Shown here in pieces: positions 33,397-42,179 of a stretch of 51,822 nt of DNA. Position 1 is the first letter of the stretch; each line of letters starts with the position of its first letter. The stretch comes from Prevotella sp. (GTDB taxonomy: Bacteria > Bacteroidota > Bacteroidia > Bacteroidales > Dysgonomonadaceae): NCBI GenBank assembly GCA_031285905.1, contig JAITVH010000122.1, positions 1-51,822 on the forward strand. Direction: 5' to 3'. The position numbers and the translations under genes were made by a program. The notes under the pieces are model-generated. The model did no database searches, had not been told where the DNA came from, and saw only the letters and a list, made by a program, of their open reading frames with translations.

Positions 33397-35673
33397 TTAA
33401 TACTTACTTAAACGTGGCCATAAGTTAAGTTTGTTGGCCAAATCATTTACTTCCGAATCGAGGGCTATCCTATCGTAAAGGCCCGGATCTAGCTTACAAG
33501 CATTCACTAAGCGTTTAGTAGCTTCTTTATCGTCACTTTTCCGGGAAAAAATAATAGCTGCCAGATACTCATTTTTAGGAGACTCCGGTAATCTGTCCAA
33601 TATTGGGAGAGCTCTGTCGTTATATCCCATACAGACAAGACACAATGCTGTATTATAGTCTCCATAACCGGCTAATATTTCCAGAGCATCCATATATTCC
33701 CCGCCCCTCAGCAAACTTATACCTTCTGCATAATCTTCGCGATAAGTTTCTTTTACTGTATCATAATCTATATCTGTTCTGGAAATTTCAATGAAATAGT
33801 CAATCCTTTGAAGCTTAGGATATATCTCCTTCGATATTATTTTATAATCAGCCGGATACAGTTTCTTAATATCCTCTTCTGTTTTGTCCGGATATACAGC
33901 ATTCGTCAGCATTTCCAATATGGCGGCAGAGTTGGGCATATCATCCCGTTTTTGTATTTCTTTTACCAGGGTTGACCAATCTTCACCCTTTGGCTTAACA
34001 ACCACATGTGCATTGACCTTGTTTTTCAGATAATCAGAGATTGAACTTCCTCTTTGCGATGACTGGTTAAGGTTATCTTCCCAATCCCCCATCAGGTCTA
34101 CACTACATTGAATAATAATACTATCCACTGCATACTCCTCTTTTGATGAATATTCATTATAAGCCTCGATAAGTTTATCGAATAATCCTGAGTTTAAACC
34201 CTCGTCAAACTGATGAGCTTTCCGTGTTTTATAATTAGGATAAACAGTACCTTTATCGAACATATGCTTATGCAGCTTTTTCCGCTCTGTAATCAACGAT
34301 CCATCTGCCAGTTGAGATAACGAAGCGATAAAGTAAGTTAATGTATCAGATGGAGGAAATGCAAATACAGAGCGGTCTATGGCTTCTGCTCTCGACTCCA
34401 ACACTATTTTAAGATTTTTCATACCCGGCCTTACCGACCAAGGCTGCCTGTAGTGGAAGACAATATCATCTTCAGCTGTAATCAGGGTATCAACCCTTAT
34501 TTTACTATTATCTGCACGGTATGGAAATTCTACAATCTCTTTAAACACATCGTCTTTTCTGTTCATATTCAGCTCATTCAAGACTATCTCATCTATTAAA
34601 TAGTGATGTTTGGCTATTTTTACCGAATCGTCTTTCGTAAATGCTTTTGCCTCGATATCACCCAATGTAAGTCCATTCATGTGTATCTCCTTATATCTTC
34701 CGGGAATATGACTCCTTTTTAAAATACTGTCTTTCTGTTGATGCAGATTTATATCAAAAGGGATACTGTCGAGCCAATGCAGAGAGAACTTGTTTTTGAG
34801 AAAACCAGAATAGTCCTTTTTGTATTTTTCATCATACTTTTCATGAATGCCTAGCGTACTTTTTCCCTTCTCTGCATTTTTTATTACCTGATTTTCAGCT
34901 TTTCGCCAATATTTACTGTACATATGCTTTTTATGGCGTAAAGCGAGGGCTTCCATACTCAGGAATTCCATTTCGTTCATTTTTTTCCAGTTCTCATACC
35001 CCTTTATCAGGTCATACTGATTGCGGTAATCATTATAATTACGTCTTTGAACCTTATGAATTTCTTTATAAAGTGTTTTCCAATTAACGAACAGGGAATC
35101 GTATGCCGAAGTATCGACAATAGCCGACAAAAAATCATCGTATGCCTCGTAGTCACTTATTTGTTTATCCTGAAAACCTTCGCCAACAAGAACCACAGTA
35201 TCAAGCCGGCAGATAGAATCTCCATCGATAAGCTTTGGAGTCAGGATTAAACGCCAGTTGGGATCTAATACATCAACCGAAGCTATTATATTAAAATCAA
35301 GGTTTACTTTTCCATCCCGTTCGGGAGCAAAGTTTGATTTTACTTTTATTACCACCTCCGATAATTTATATACTTTACTGGTATCCAACTTCTCAGCCTG
35401 ATTGGCAAACACCTCGTTTTCTTCCAATTCCTGATCTTCCTGACTGGTGAATGATACTTCTTCGGTTATTGTTCTCGGGCCACCTTGTCCTTGTATTCCT
35501 CCGCCATCCAGAAAATCAATTTCCGGTTTTGTTGTCTGCATGAATAGTCTTTCTATCTCCAGCTGACGATAACCATACTTTTTATTTGACGAGCAAGAAT
35601 TAAAGGCCATTACTACTATTGTTCCAATAAATAACAATCCCGGCACAATCCTTTTTATATCGTTTCTTCCCAT
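33397..35673 (-). CDS. DUF3868-like outer-membrane lipoprotein
   Basis: This 758-residue protein has a lipobox (MAFNSC, lipidated cysteine at about residue 27). Residues about 105-170 have a beta pattern (VIKVKSNFAPERDGKVNLDF, VLDPNWRLILTPKLIDGDS) that resembles the DUF3868 domain of fimbrial-locus proteins. The middle is charged and helical. Around 520-565 a segment SIIIQCSVDLMGDWEDNLNQ followed by SSQRGSSISDYLKN looks like a degenerate OmpA-type motif. The C-terminus carries TPR-like helices (GGEYMDALEILAGYGDYNTA, then YNDRALPILDRL). I am fairly unsure of the family. It is the first large gene after the MORN-like gene, 43 bases away. Confidence 0.55.
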   Translation of the reverse strand: MGRNDIKRIVPGLLFIGTIVVMAFNSCSSNKKYGYRQLEIERLFMQTTKPEIDFLDGGGIQGQGGPRTITEEVSFTSQEDQELEENEVFANQAEKLDTSKVYKLSEVVIKVKSNFAPERDGKVNLDFNIIASVDVLDPNWRLILTPKLIDGDSICRLDTVVLVGEGFQDKQISDYEAYDDFLSAIVDTSAYDSLFVNWKTLYKEIHKVQRRNYNDYRNQYDLIKGYENWKKMNEMEFLSMEALALRHKKHMYSKYWRKAENQVIKNAEKGKSTLGIHEKYDEKYKKDYSGFLKNKFSLHWLDSIPFDINLHQQKDSILKRSHIPGRYKEIHMNGLTLGDIEAKAFTKDDSVKIAKHHYLIDEIVLNELNMNRKDDVFKEIVEFPYRADNSKIRVDTLITAEDDIVFHYRQPWSVRPGMKNLKIVLESRAEAIDRSVFAFPPSDTLTYFIASLSQLADGSLITERKKLHKHMFDKGTVYPNYKTRKAHQFDEGLNSGLFDKLIEAYNEYSSKEEYAVDSIIIQCSVDLMGDWEDNLNQSSQRGSSISDYLKNKVNAHVVVKPKGEDWSTLVKEIQKRDDMPNSAAILEMLTNAVYPDKTEEDIKKLYPADYKIISKEIYPKLQRIDYFIEISRTDIDYDTVKETYREDYAEGISLLRGGEYMDALEILAGYGDYNTALCLVCMGYNDRALPILDRLPESPKNEYLAAIIFSRKSDDKEATKRLVNACKLDPGLYDRIALDSEVNDLANKLNLWPRLSKY

Positions 35674-35716
35674 ATTTAAATTGTCTCTAACTATATATTA
35701 AATGGTTCTATACTCT

Positions 35717-36469
35717 TTACATTGGATTTAAGCTTAACCTCAATCTGGGTATTTTGATGCGTATTTGCTCACCTCTAGTGGTAGCTGTATAGCCCAGGTT
35801 TACTTCACTTACTTTCGGAACAGCATCACGATACGTGTAATCAGGATCACATAAATACTGTTCCTCGACAACCCAGTCTTCTGCTATATTTTTAGCGTTA
35901 TCTGTTTGGGTGGTAGTATTCTTTCTATAAAGAGTATATTTACCTTGCATCTCACCCTGTTCATTGACTTTTCCCATAGCTTCGTATTTCAGATTACCTA
36001 ATTCGAAATTGAAATTCCCCGCCAGAGTATCATTCTTTACTGTCAGTTTCAGGTTATTGGCCTGATATGACTCTATAGCCACTAATGTTACTTTCCGACC
36101 TTTGCCCTTTATAAATTCATTTTTCTTTTTCCATCTATACTTCTCACAATTAATAATCACAGTCCCGGTCAGCCTGCCTTCAACAAAAGTTGCCGTAATC
36201 ATTTCCCGCCCCGACCAATTACTTCTATGGCCTTTAGGTAAAGACCATTGCCTTTTATACTTGCCATGCATGATTTTTTTTCCGCTGGAATCTTTATAGT
36301 ATTCATATGTAATCTCACATCCGGTGTTTCTGTCTTTAAATTCCTCTACCAGGATTTTTCTATCCGACTTTGGTTTTTGTTGGTTTTTATCATCATCTTT
36401 TGGCACAGAAAAACCCGGACTTGCATATAACACAAGCATTATCAATAAAATAAATTTAATATTTATCAT
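35717..36469 (-). CDS. Secreted MORN-like repeat protein
   Basis: This 250-residue protein begins with a signal peptide (NIKFILLIMLVLYASPGFS). The body has repeated strands with G-K/Y patterns resembling MORN repeats: KKIMHGKYKRQWSLPKG, VEGRLTGTVIINCEKYRW, NDTLAGNFNFELGNLKYE and QGEMQGKYTLYRK. The C-terminus (about 200-250) is a separate beta region. MORN-like extracellular repeats often bind surface components, but no function can be read here. It starts a transcription unit after a terminator at 36560-36599. Confidence 0.55.
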   Translation of the reverse strand: MINIKFILLIMLVLYASPGFSVPKDDDKNQQKPKSDRKILVEEFKDRNTGCEITYEYYKDSSGKKIMHGKYKRQWSLPKGHRSNWSGREMITATFVEGRLTGTVIINCEKYRWKKKNEFIKGKGRKVTLVAIESYQANNLKLTVKNDTLAGNFNFELGNLKYEAMGKVNEQGEMQGKYTLYRKNTTTQTDNAKNIAEDWVVEEQYLCDPDYTYRDAVPKVSEVNLGYTATTRGEQIRIKIPRLRLSLNPM

Positions 36470-36559
36470 CTCCGTTCCATTATCTTGTTATTCATCAATT
36501 TAAGAGCTTTATCTTAGAGACATTACATATCCTTGTAATGCAAATACAAACCAATACTT

Positions 36560-36599
36560 AAAAAAACAAGCCATACAAACTTCACAGCCTATATGGCTC
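36560..36599 (-). terminator. Intrinsic terminator after the bactofilin gene
   Basis: On the minus strand AGCCATA (36598-36592) pairs with TATGGCT (36575-36569) over a 16-base loop, followed after TG by TTTTTTT (36566-36560). It lies about 70 bases after the bactofilin stop and probably ends the fimbrial transcript. Confidence 0.6.
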
Positions 36600-36669
36600 C
36601 AACACAAACTTTACAAAACTACACGTAGACTTGCGAACTCTACTAATGTTATCTACGTATTCCGGATTA

Positions 36670-37119
36670 TTATTTCTCAACTAATTTGGAGACACTTATT
36701 ACTTGTTCCCTTTCTTCAATTTTATTGAGACCAATAATTTTATTCTCTTCGATTTCTTCTTCCATCATACAGTTGCCATAAAAACTGGCTCCCGCTTCAA
36801 TTTCTATATTATGCGCCCTGACCTCCCCTTTATAATAAGAAGATTCTTTCATTGTTATAATTTCAGAGACTGTTACATCTCCATATATTTTACCGCTAAG
36901 GTCTACCGATTTGCTTTTAATATTCCCTCTTACACATCCTTCGGGGCCTACCACTACTTTCCCTGTACTAACAATATCTCCAATGACATTACCATCGATT
37001 CTCAGATCGTCTTCTGCCTGTATTTTACCTACTATGGTGATAGAGGCGGATAAAATACTGAGTGCCTTCGAGGTTGTTTCCGGCTTACTGTAACTTTTTC
37101 CCTTATTTTGATTAAACAT
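36670..37119 (-). CDS. Bactofilin (polymer-forming cytoskeletal protein)
   Basis: This 149-residue cytoplasmic protein has the bactofilin beta-helix (about 20-115): ILSASITIVGKIQAEDDLRI, DGNVIGDIVSTGKVVVGPEG, VDLSGKIYGDVTVSE and YKGEVRAHNIEIEAG. The N- and C-termini are polar and disordered, as in the family. Bactofilins polymerise without nucleotide and anchor proteins or cell-wall enzymes at defined sites. Here the gene lies in a fimbrial operon, 12 bases after a barrel protein, so it may position the appendage. Confidence 0.9.
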   Translation of the reverse strand: MFNQNKGKSYSKPETTSKALSILSASITIVGKIQAEDDLRIDGNVIGDIVSTGKVVVGPEGCVRGNIKSKSVDLSGKIYGDVTVSEIITMKESSYYKGEVRAHNIEIEAGASFYGNCMMEEEIEENKIIGLNKIEEREQVISVSKLVEK

Positions 37120-37131
37120 GGTATATCTGAT

Positions 37132-37743
37132 TTAGAAAATATAACTTAATAAAATTGAACATTTCCTGTTCTTAGCTGATACATACTGGTCTCCAAGGAC
37201 TATGTTTCTTTCCGCAAATCCAAAATCATAATTGATATTCAGTCCAACATGAGAGAGAAGCAAAGCACCTATGCCTACTGATACTCCATAATCTATTTTA
37301 TCACCGCTCTTCTCATATTTTATTGATTGGCTCGATTCGCTATCTTTTATCTTCCCCGAAAACATATAGGAAGAATAAACCCCTCCGCTGATAAATGTTT
37401 TTATCACCTCGTAATCTAATTGATACTTTATTGTTACAGGCAATTTTAGATTATTCTCTGAAAAATGATATGTTATGCCGGTACTATTACCATAATCGTC
37501 CTGAAGCTTAAACCTGTTGTTATAATACGATAGCCCGACATTGATCTTCCATGCAGTCATCACAGGCAAAGCCAGTTCGTAAAAAGCACCGGCTTCGAAA
37601 CCCGGCTTCCGATCTGCTTCAACACCGGAACATTTAATATCTGAATTATCAAGGTGTACACCTGCCTTTATTCCAAATCCCTGAGCCAGACAGGTATAAT
37701 TACCTGAAGCAATAATCATTATAATAATAAATAAGACTCTCAT
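37132..37743 (-). CDS. Outer-membrane beta-barrel protein (porin-like)
   Basis: This 203-residue protein has a signal peptide (MRVLFIIIMIIASGNYTCLA) and then alternating strands of a small beta barrel: GFGIKAGVHLDNSDIK, FEAGAFYELALPVM, VGLSYYNNRF, and the final ISRKCSILLSYIF-like strand (NRKCSILLSYIF) ending in phenylalanine. This is the PorT/OmpA-barrel type common in Bacteroidetes. It probably anchors or secretes surface structures. It follows a small unknown gene by 11 bases and precedes bactofilin. Confidence 0.8.
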   Translation of the reverse strand: MRVLFIIIMIIASGNYTCLAQGFGIKAGVHLDNSDIKCSGVEADRKPGFEAGAFYELALPVMTAWKINVGLSYYNNRFKLQDDYGNSTGITYHFSENNLKLPVTIKYQLDYEVIKTFISGGVYSSYMFSGKIKDSESSQSIKYEKSGDKIDYGVSVGIGALLLSHVGLNINYDFGFAERNIVLGDQYVSAKNRKCSILLSYIF

Positions 37744-37754
37744 ATATATAATCC

Positions 37755-38141
37755 TTATAGGGGTAATATTTTATAATTATGTATCGATGTGATATCTAAA
37801 TTCGTAAACAGATTCCGGGTAAAAAGAGAAGTAAAACTTTCTTTCCAATATTTGAAACCATACAAGTTGGCACGGAAACCAATCACAATCTCATTATCGG
37901 ACTCCTTAATTATCGTAATCTGAGAATTCTCTATATTACAGATCTCTGTCTTTACAATTGCCACAAGCATCGTATTATCCTGTTCTGTATCTTCTACTTT
38001 AAAAACAGCATCGACATTATATATCGAAAACAGATGAAAAGCCGAACGTTCAAATGCACACCAGTATTTGTCCACTTTATATAGATGTATATGACTTTCG
38101 TTGCTATTTTCCTTTATCAGTATCTGTTGAATGTCGCTCAT
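37755..38141 (-). CDS. Small non-secreted protein of unknown function
   Basis: This 128-residue protein has no signal peptide, unlike almost all genes around it. It has motifs SHIHLYKVDKYWCAFERSAF and VIGFRANLYGFKYWKESF, rich in aromatic residues. The pattern of HLYK...W.A.E.SA seems familiar from small Bacteroidetes proteins, but I cannot name a family. It is set tightly between the BACON-type lipoprotein (34 bases) and the barrel protein (11 bases) and so is co-transcribed. Confidence 0.6.
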   Translation of the reverse strand: MSDIQQILIKENSNESHIHLYKVDKYWCAFERSAFHLFSIYNVDAVFKVEDTEQDNTMLVAIVKTEICNIENSQITIIKESDNEIVIGFRANLYGFKYWKESFTSLFTRNLFTNLDITSIHNYKILPL

Positions 38142-38175
38142 AGCTTTTCCTATTAATAATTTAATTACTATATTC

Positions 38176-39492
38176 TTAAGGATTTTGTGTCACGGTAATT
38201 GTTCTGGTCAGATTTCCCGCCCTGACGGTAATAGTGCCATTACGGCTAACAGTCGTTGTACCAAATGTCGCTTTCATAGCATATCTGTTGTTGGGCTGGG
38301 AGGTATAACCTCCATTTGTAATCCAGGACACATTACTTGATATTGAAAGCGTTGCTGACGTATTTGTTTTCAATGCTGCACCAATGGACTGCTCGCCACT
38401 GCCTGTAATTGTTATTGCATTAGACGATATTCCCAATTTGTATGTACTATCTACAATAATGTCGGTAATATCATCGTCATTATCGCTTATCTCGACAAAA
38501 ATATTAGATGAATGAGTAGCATTCATAGCTTCTTGTAACGTCTGGTACCCCGCGCCGGACACTTTAGATATCTGAATGATATAGCGATGATTTCTTACTA
38601 TATGTATTACTTGTCCCAAATTATTTTTCAACCATACTTTATAGTATCCGTCAACCCCTTTATAACTGGCACGAATGATGACAGAAAGTCCTGTATTATC
38701 CAGCACATTAGACCGCTCATATACATATAATTCCGGCGTACTGTTAGAAGTCGCATTTGCCCAGATTCCTGTCCCGGAAGCAGCAGTATAGTCGATATGT
38801 GCCGATCCTGAAATCAGACTAACAGTAGACGGTGTAACTGCCGGATCGGTATAAGCATTTGGTGCGACTTTGCCCATATTGGATGTTTTGAGCACCGTAA
38901 ATCCTGCCAGTGAAAAATCATTCATCCCATTGCTTGCTGTAGGCGTTGCACATTCGGTACGGATAGAGGCAACAGTCCGCAGCATATCAATTGTTCCGGT
39001 TGTAGTAGTGGGTGTAATGCCCGGCAAAGTGACTCTGCCCCACATAATCAGAGGAAGTTCAGGAGCTGAATTTGCGGCCAACATATTGGTTTTCAGAGCA
39101 GGAATAGCTGTACTTTGCGTCATACCGGGAGTCACTGTACTGAAGTTAACAATATCCGCACTGTTTTGATCCCGTCCATTGGCTATAACGTGAAAGGTTC
39201 TGGCCTGAGCCGTAGCAGCCAATCTTACATTGAAAGTCTTGACTGCTCCGGCACCCGATACATTGTTTACTTGTATTCTCTGCAAAAAGTTGTTGCTTGC
39301 ATCGAACATCAGCAAATCAATACTGCGTATCGAATTATCATCGGACGACTTCAGGCTCACATCAGAGGCTTCCGGAATATTTAAAGAAAAGGGTATATCT
39401 ATTTCTTCCGACTTTACTACTTCCGGTTCTTCCGACTGGTCGCACGAGGCGAACGTCAGAATCAACAGGATATATAATATATAGTGTTTCAT
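38176..39492 (-). CDS. Fimbrillin-like lipoprotein with C-terminal BACON-like domain
   Basis: This 438-residue protein has a lipobox (LTFASC, lipidated Cys at about residue 18). The N-terminal region (about 20-330) has the beta pattern of fimbrial lipoproteins of the Mfa2/FimA-like superfamily: SIRSIDLLMFDASNNFL, ARTFHVIANGRDQ and a MLRTVASIRTEC segment. The C-terminal 85 residues form one BACON-like domain: LSISSNVSWITNGGY followed by ISRNGTITVRAGN-type strands (RNGTITVRAGNLTRTITVTQ). It is probably a surface adhesin or accessory subunit of the fimbria. It lies 17 bases from the larger BACON protein. Confidence 0.7.
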   Translation of the reverse strand: MKHYILYILLILTFASCDQSEEPEVVKSEEIDIPFSLNIPEASDVSLKSSDDNSIRSIDLLMFDASNNFLQRIQVNNVSGAGAVKTFNVRLAATAQARTFHVIANGRDQNSADIVNFSTVTPGMTQSTAIPALKTNMLAANSAPELPLIMWGRVTLPGITPTTTTGTIDMLRTVASIRTECATPTASNGMNDFSLAGFTVLKTSNMGKVAPNAYTDPAVTPSTVSLISGSAHIDYTAASGTGIWANATSNSTPELYVYERSNVLDNTGLSVIIRASYKGVDGYYKVWLKNNLGQVIHIVRNHRYIIQISKVSGAGYQTLQEAMNATHSSNIFVEISDNDDDITDIIVDSTYKLGISSNAITITGSGEQSIGAALKTNTSATLSISSNVSWITNGGYTSQPNNRYAMKATFGTTTVSRNGTITVRAGNLTRTITVTQNP

Positions 39493-39509
39493 TGCAAAAA
39501 CTTATTTTA

Positions 39510-42167
39510 TTATTTATTTCCTCTAAGTATATTACTCACTCTTTCTCCATACTCATCTTTCGTCTCGCCCAGAAGTATAGGAATACCTGCTCCATTTTTA
39601 GCAGATGCTGCGGAACGTCCTAACAGAGTGTATGCAGAGCCTATTGTCGCTACGGCTTCGTTTTTCCATATATCGTATCGGATATGCCCCATAGGAGTAT
39701 AATGTGTCCTGAATATGCTTGCATCACTGAAATCGGTATATTTAGACAGAATCTTAAGATTGCCATTCCAGTCAATACCAAGAGTCCCGCCGGAATTGGT
39801 AAAGGTTCCGTACAACACATTCGTATAAGAAGATACAGTGCTTCTATTCATCGTTCCATTCTTATAAGACCTCATTCTAAGATTTATGGGACTATTTATA
39901 TCTGCAGTAGTATACCATGTAGCATATATATTGATATATAAATACCTCTGATTATTGTTTTGCTCAAAGACTGCAAGGTTCTCCTCAGCAATAAGATTTC
40001 CCATATACAGCACTATATTTTCACTTCCCGAAGTAGCGCGGTTATCACCACCCCACTGTATAATCATTCTGCCTTTACTATCATAAACATAAGCCAGACC
40101 GTTATCGCGAGAATTTGGAGCCCCGGAATAGTAATAAGAAGACAGTGAACCCCATCCTACCGGATGTCTATCAACCGATGATATTCCGGTATTTATGAAT
40201 TCAGTGGCAGTATCCATGTCTCGCCCGGTGCTATTAGTCCAGTCGTAAGTAATCAATAAATAATCAAAATCTTCAAATTTGACATACTTAGCTGACTGCG
40301 ATATCTTTATTTCTTTCGTGTAATTCGGATCATTGATATGGGCTACGAAAATAGATCCGTTACGATCGGCTTCATTAGGTTCAGTTCCTATAGTGAAATG
40401 TAATTCTCCTCCGATATTAGCTGCTGAAGTAATCCAGTCTGATTTCGATTTTACTACCCAATTTGCGTCTCCACCCAATGCGGTTACATATTCAGTAAAG
40501 TTACCGCCGTCGCCTGGTATATTCAGTTCTTCATCCGGTACAATCAGGTTCAAATTACATATCTGAATACTGTCGTATTCCATAGAGTTCAGATTGGCAA
40601 ACTTGTAGTAAGTATTACCATAAGCAGACCCGCTGGTAAATGTCACTGACGAATTACCTGTACCCGATTCCGGACTACATGTTGCCATCGAAGCATCTCC
40701 TCCTATTTTCAGCCAAGAAGAACTTGTTGGTTGAAGATTAATTGAAGCATGCTTGGTTACAGCTACTTCTGACAAATACAAAACCCGGGGAGTTATGGTT
40801 ATAGAATTAGTAGTAACAGGATTAGGTGCCTGCTTCACTGTTATAACCTTAGTCAGATTCTTTACTTTTATACTCAGGGTTGTCTCCCTTGGAGTTGTCC
40901 AGGTAGTTCCTGTAGCAGTCAGTTTTATGTTATTGGCTACATCGAAAGTTGCGGTTAACCAATCATCTGCCGGATCCAGAGAACAATCTGATGCCTCTGC
41001 ATTGGTTTCATAATAGAAATCTTTTGATGCTCCTATATGTGTAATTGTTTCCTCTACAGTAAGGAATGTCTGTGAGATATCCGATATCAGTGTATTTTCA
41101 TTCCATGGCAATACATTCAGTGTGCCTTCTACCAATACCGCAGATGCATCGCTTTCCCCACCCAGAGAAGATATATTAAGCGTTATATCATAAATCGTAT
41201 TACGATTTATCTTATAACCATTTTCCTGGTTTACCATCACTTTATAATAGTTCTCCGTTTTCACTGTACCACCATCTTGTTTGTATGGAATCTGGATTAT
41301 AAATGCTGTTGCATTCTCTTCTTTTTTATAAGCGGTACGAAGATTTTCATTTATATAATGATTCGTAACGGACTTAGTGGAAGAAATTTCCCTTTCTAAT
41401 GGGGTAACTGTAGAGAAAGCCCCCGAATAGTAAGCTACTGCCGATGGACTGGCAGACCTGGAAACGATATATGAGCAATCAGCACCATTCGCTATTTTCA
41501 CTGAAAGATCTTCCGCATCAGGAGCTAATAGAATATTCTGACCCCCAAAAGTAAAGTTTTGAGTATTAATAGTCATCCTTACTTTAGCCACATTCCGCAC
41601 AAGAGAAACAGATGCCCTTACATCAGTCGAAAAGTTATGATTCTCAATCATTCCATGCATCAGAAACGGATTATCCTCATCCGGATTTGCGATATTGCCT
41701 GCAATAGCATCCGTTATTATACCTTTTAGGCTGTTTTCGTTAGTGACGCCGGCCAATTTACTTTCTGCTATATTGCTTACAATATGTATATTTCTTGTTT
41801 TGTTTAAGTCTGAAAGAATTGTAGTGTTAAGTATCATTATAACCTGGTCGCTTGCCCAACGGGTCATATCTATCTCTGAGGATGAGCCTGAGTAAGGAAC
41901 ATCTATTCTTATCGAAAATTCTTTATTTCCTGTACTACTTTCAAAAATAAACAGGGTAAGATTTTTAATAATCGATTCATTCTCCAGTTCTGTCGACTTC
42001 AGATTATTATTATTTCCGGAAGGCATTTGCAGTGCAATCTGAACCTTTCCGTCAATCGGATCAATCCGGTTTTCCTGATCTTCTATTTCCTGAGAACAGG
42101 AAAACAGAAAAAAGGCAGCAAGCAGACTTATTGTCCAGAAATATTTATTTCTTATTGCAAAATACAT
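39510..42167 (-). CDS. Large fimbrial tip-like lipoprotein with BACON domains
   Basis: This 885-residue protein has a lipobox (FFLFSC, cysteine about 24) and an N-terminal fimbrial lipoprotein region (about 40-355): LKSTELENESIIKNLTLFIF, VRNVAKVRMTIN, and YKINRNTIYDITLNIS. BACON domains follow. The first (about 365-450) has DWLTATFDVANN and TLSIKVKNLTKVITVKQAP; a less certain unit lies at 455-540; another (about 545-640) has DANWVVKSKSDWIT and GSIFVAHINDPN. The last 240 residues form an unknown domain with many Tyr, Ser and Asn, a possible ligand-binding tip. It lies 12 bases after the preceding gene and belongs to the same transcript. Confidence 0.72.
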   Translation of the reverse strand: MYFAIRNKYFWTISLLAAFFLFSCSQEIEDQENRIDPIDGKVQIALQMPSGNNNNLKSTELENESIIKNLTLFIFESSTGNKEFSIRIDVPYSGSSSEIDMTRWASDQVIMILNTTILSDLNKTRNIHIVSNIAESKLAGVTNENSLKGIITDAIAGNIANPDEDNPFLMHGMIENHNFSTDVRASVSLVRNVAKVRMTINTQNFTFGGQNILLAPDAEDLSVKIANGADCSYIVSRSASPSAVAYYSGAFSTVTPLEREISSTKSVTNHYINENLRTAYKKEENATAFIIQIPYKQDGGTVKTENYYKVMVNQENGYKINRNTIYDITLNISSLGGESDASAVLVEGTLNVLPWNENTLISDISQTFLTVEETITHIGASKDFYYETNAEASDCSLDPADDWLTATFDVANNIKLTATGTTWTTPRETTLSIKVKNLTKVITVKQAPNPVTTNSITITPRVLYLSEVAVTKHASINLQPTSSSWLKIGGDASMATCSPESGTGNSSVTFTSGSAYGNTYYKFANLNSMEYDSIQICNLNLIVPDEELNIPGDGGNFTEYVTALGGDANWVVKSKSDWITSAANIGGELHFTIGTEPNEADRNGSIFVAHINDPNYTKEIKISQSAKYVKFEDFDYLLITYDWTNSTGRDMDTATEFINTGISSVDRHPVGWGSLSSYYYSGAPNSRDNGLAYVYDSKGRMIIQWGGDNRATSGSENIVLYMGNLIAEENLAVFEQNNNQRYLYINIYATWYTTADINSPINLRMRSYKNGTMNRSTVSSYTNVLYGTFTNSGGTLGIDWNGNLKILSKYTDFSDASIFRTHYTPMGHIRYDIWKNEAVATIGSAYTLLGRSAASAKNGAGIPILLGETKDEYGERVSNILRGNK

Positions 42168-42179
42168 AATGCTATTTTT

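Noticed and set aside
36623-36658. ACGTAGA/TCTACGT inverted pair as a terminator
   Set aside because: The loop is long (22 bases) and no T tract follows; the hairpin at 36560-36599 is the better terminator.
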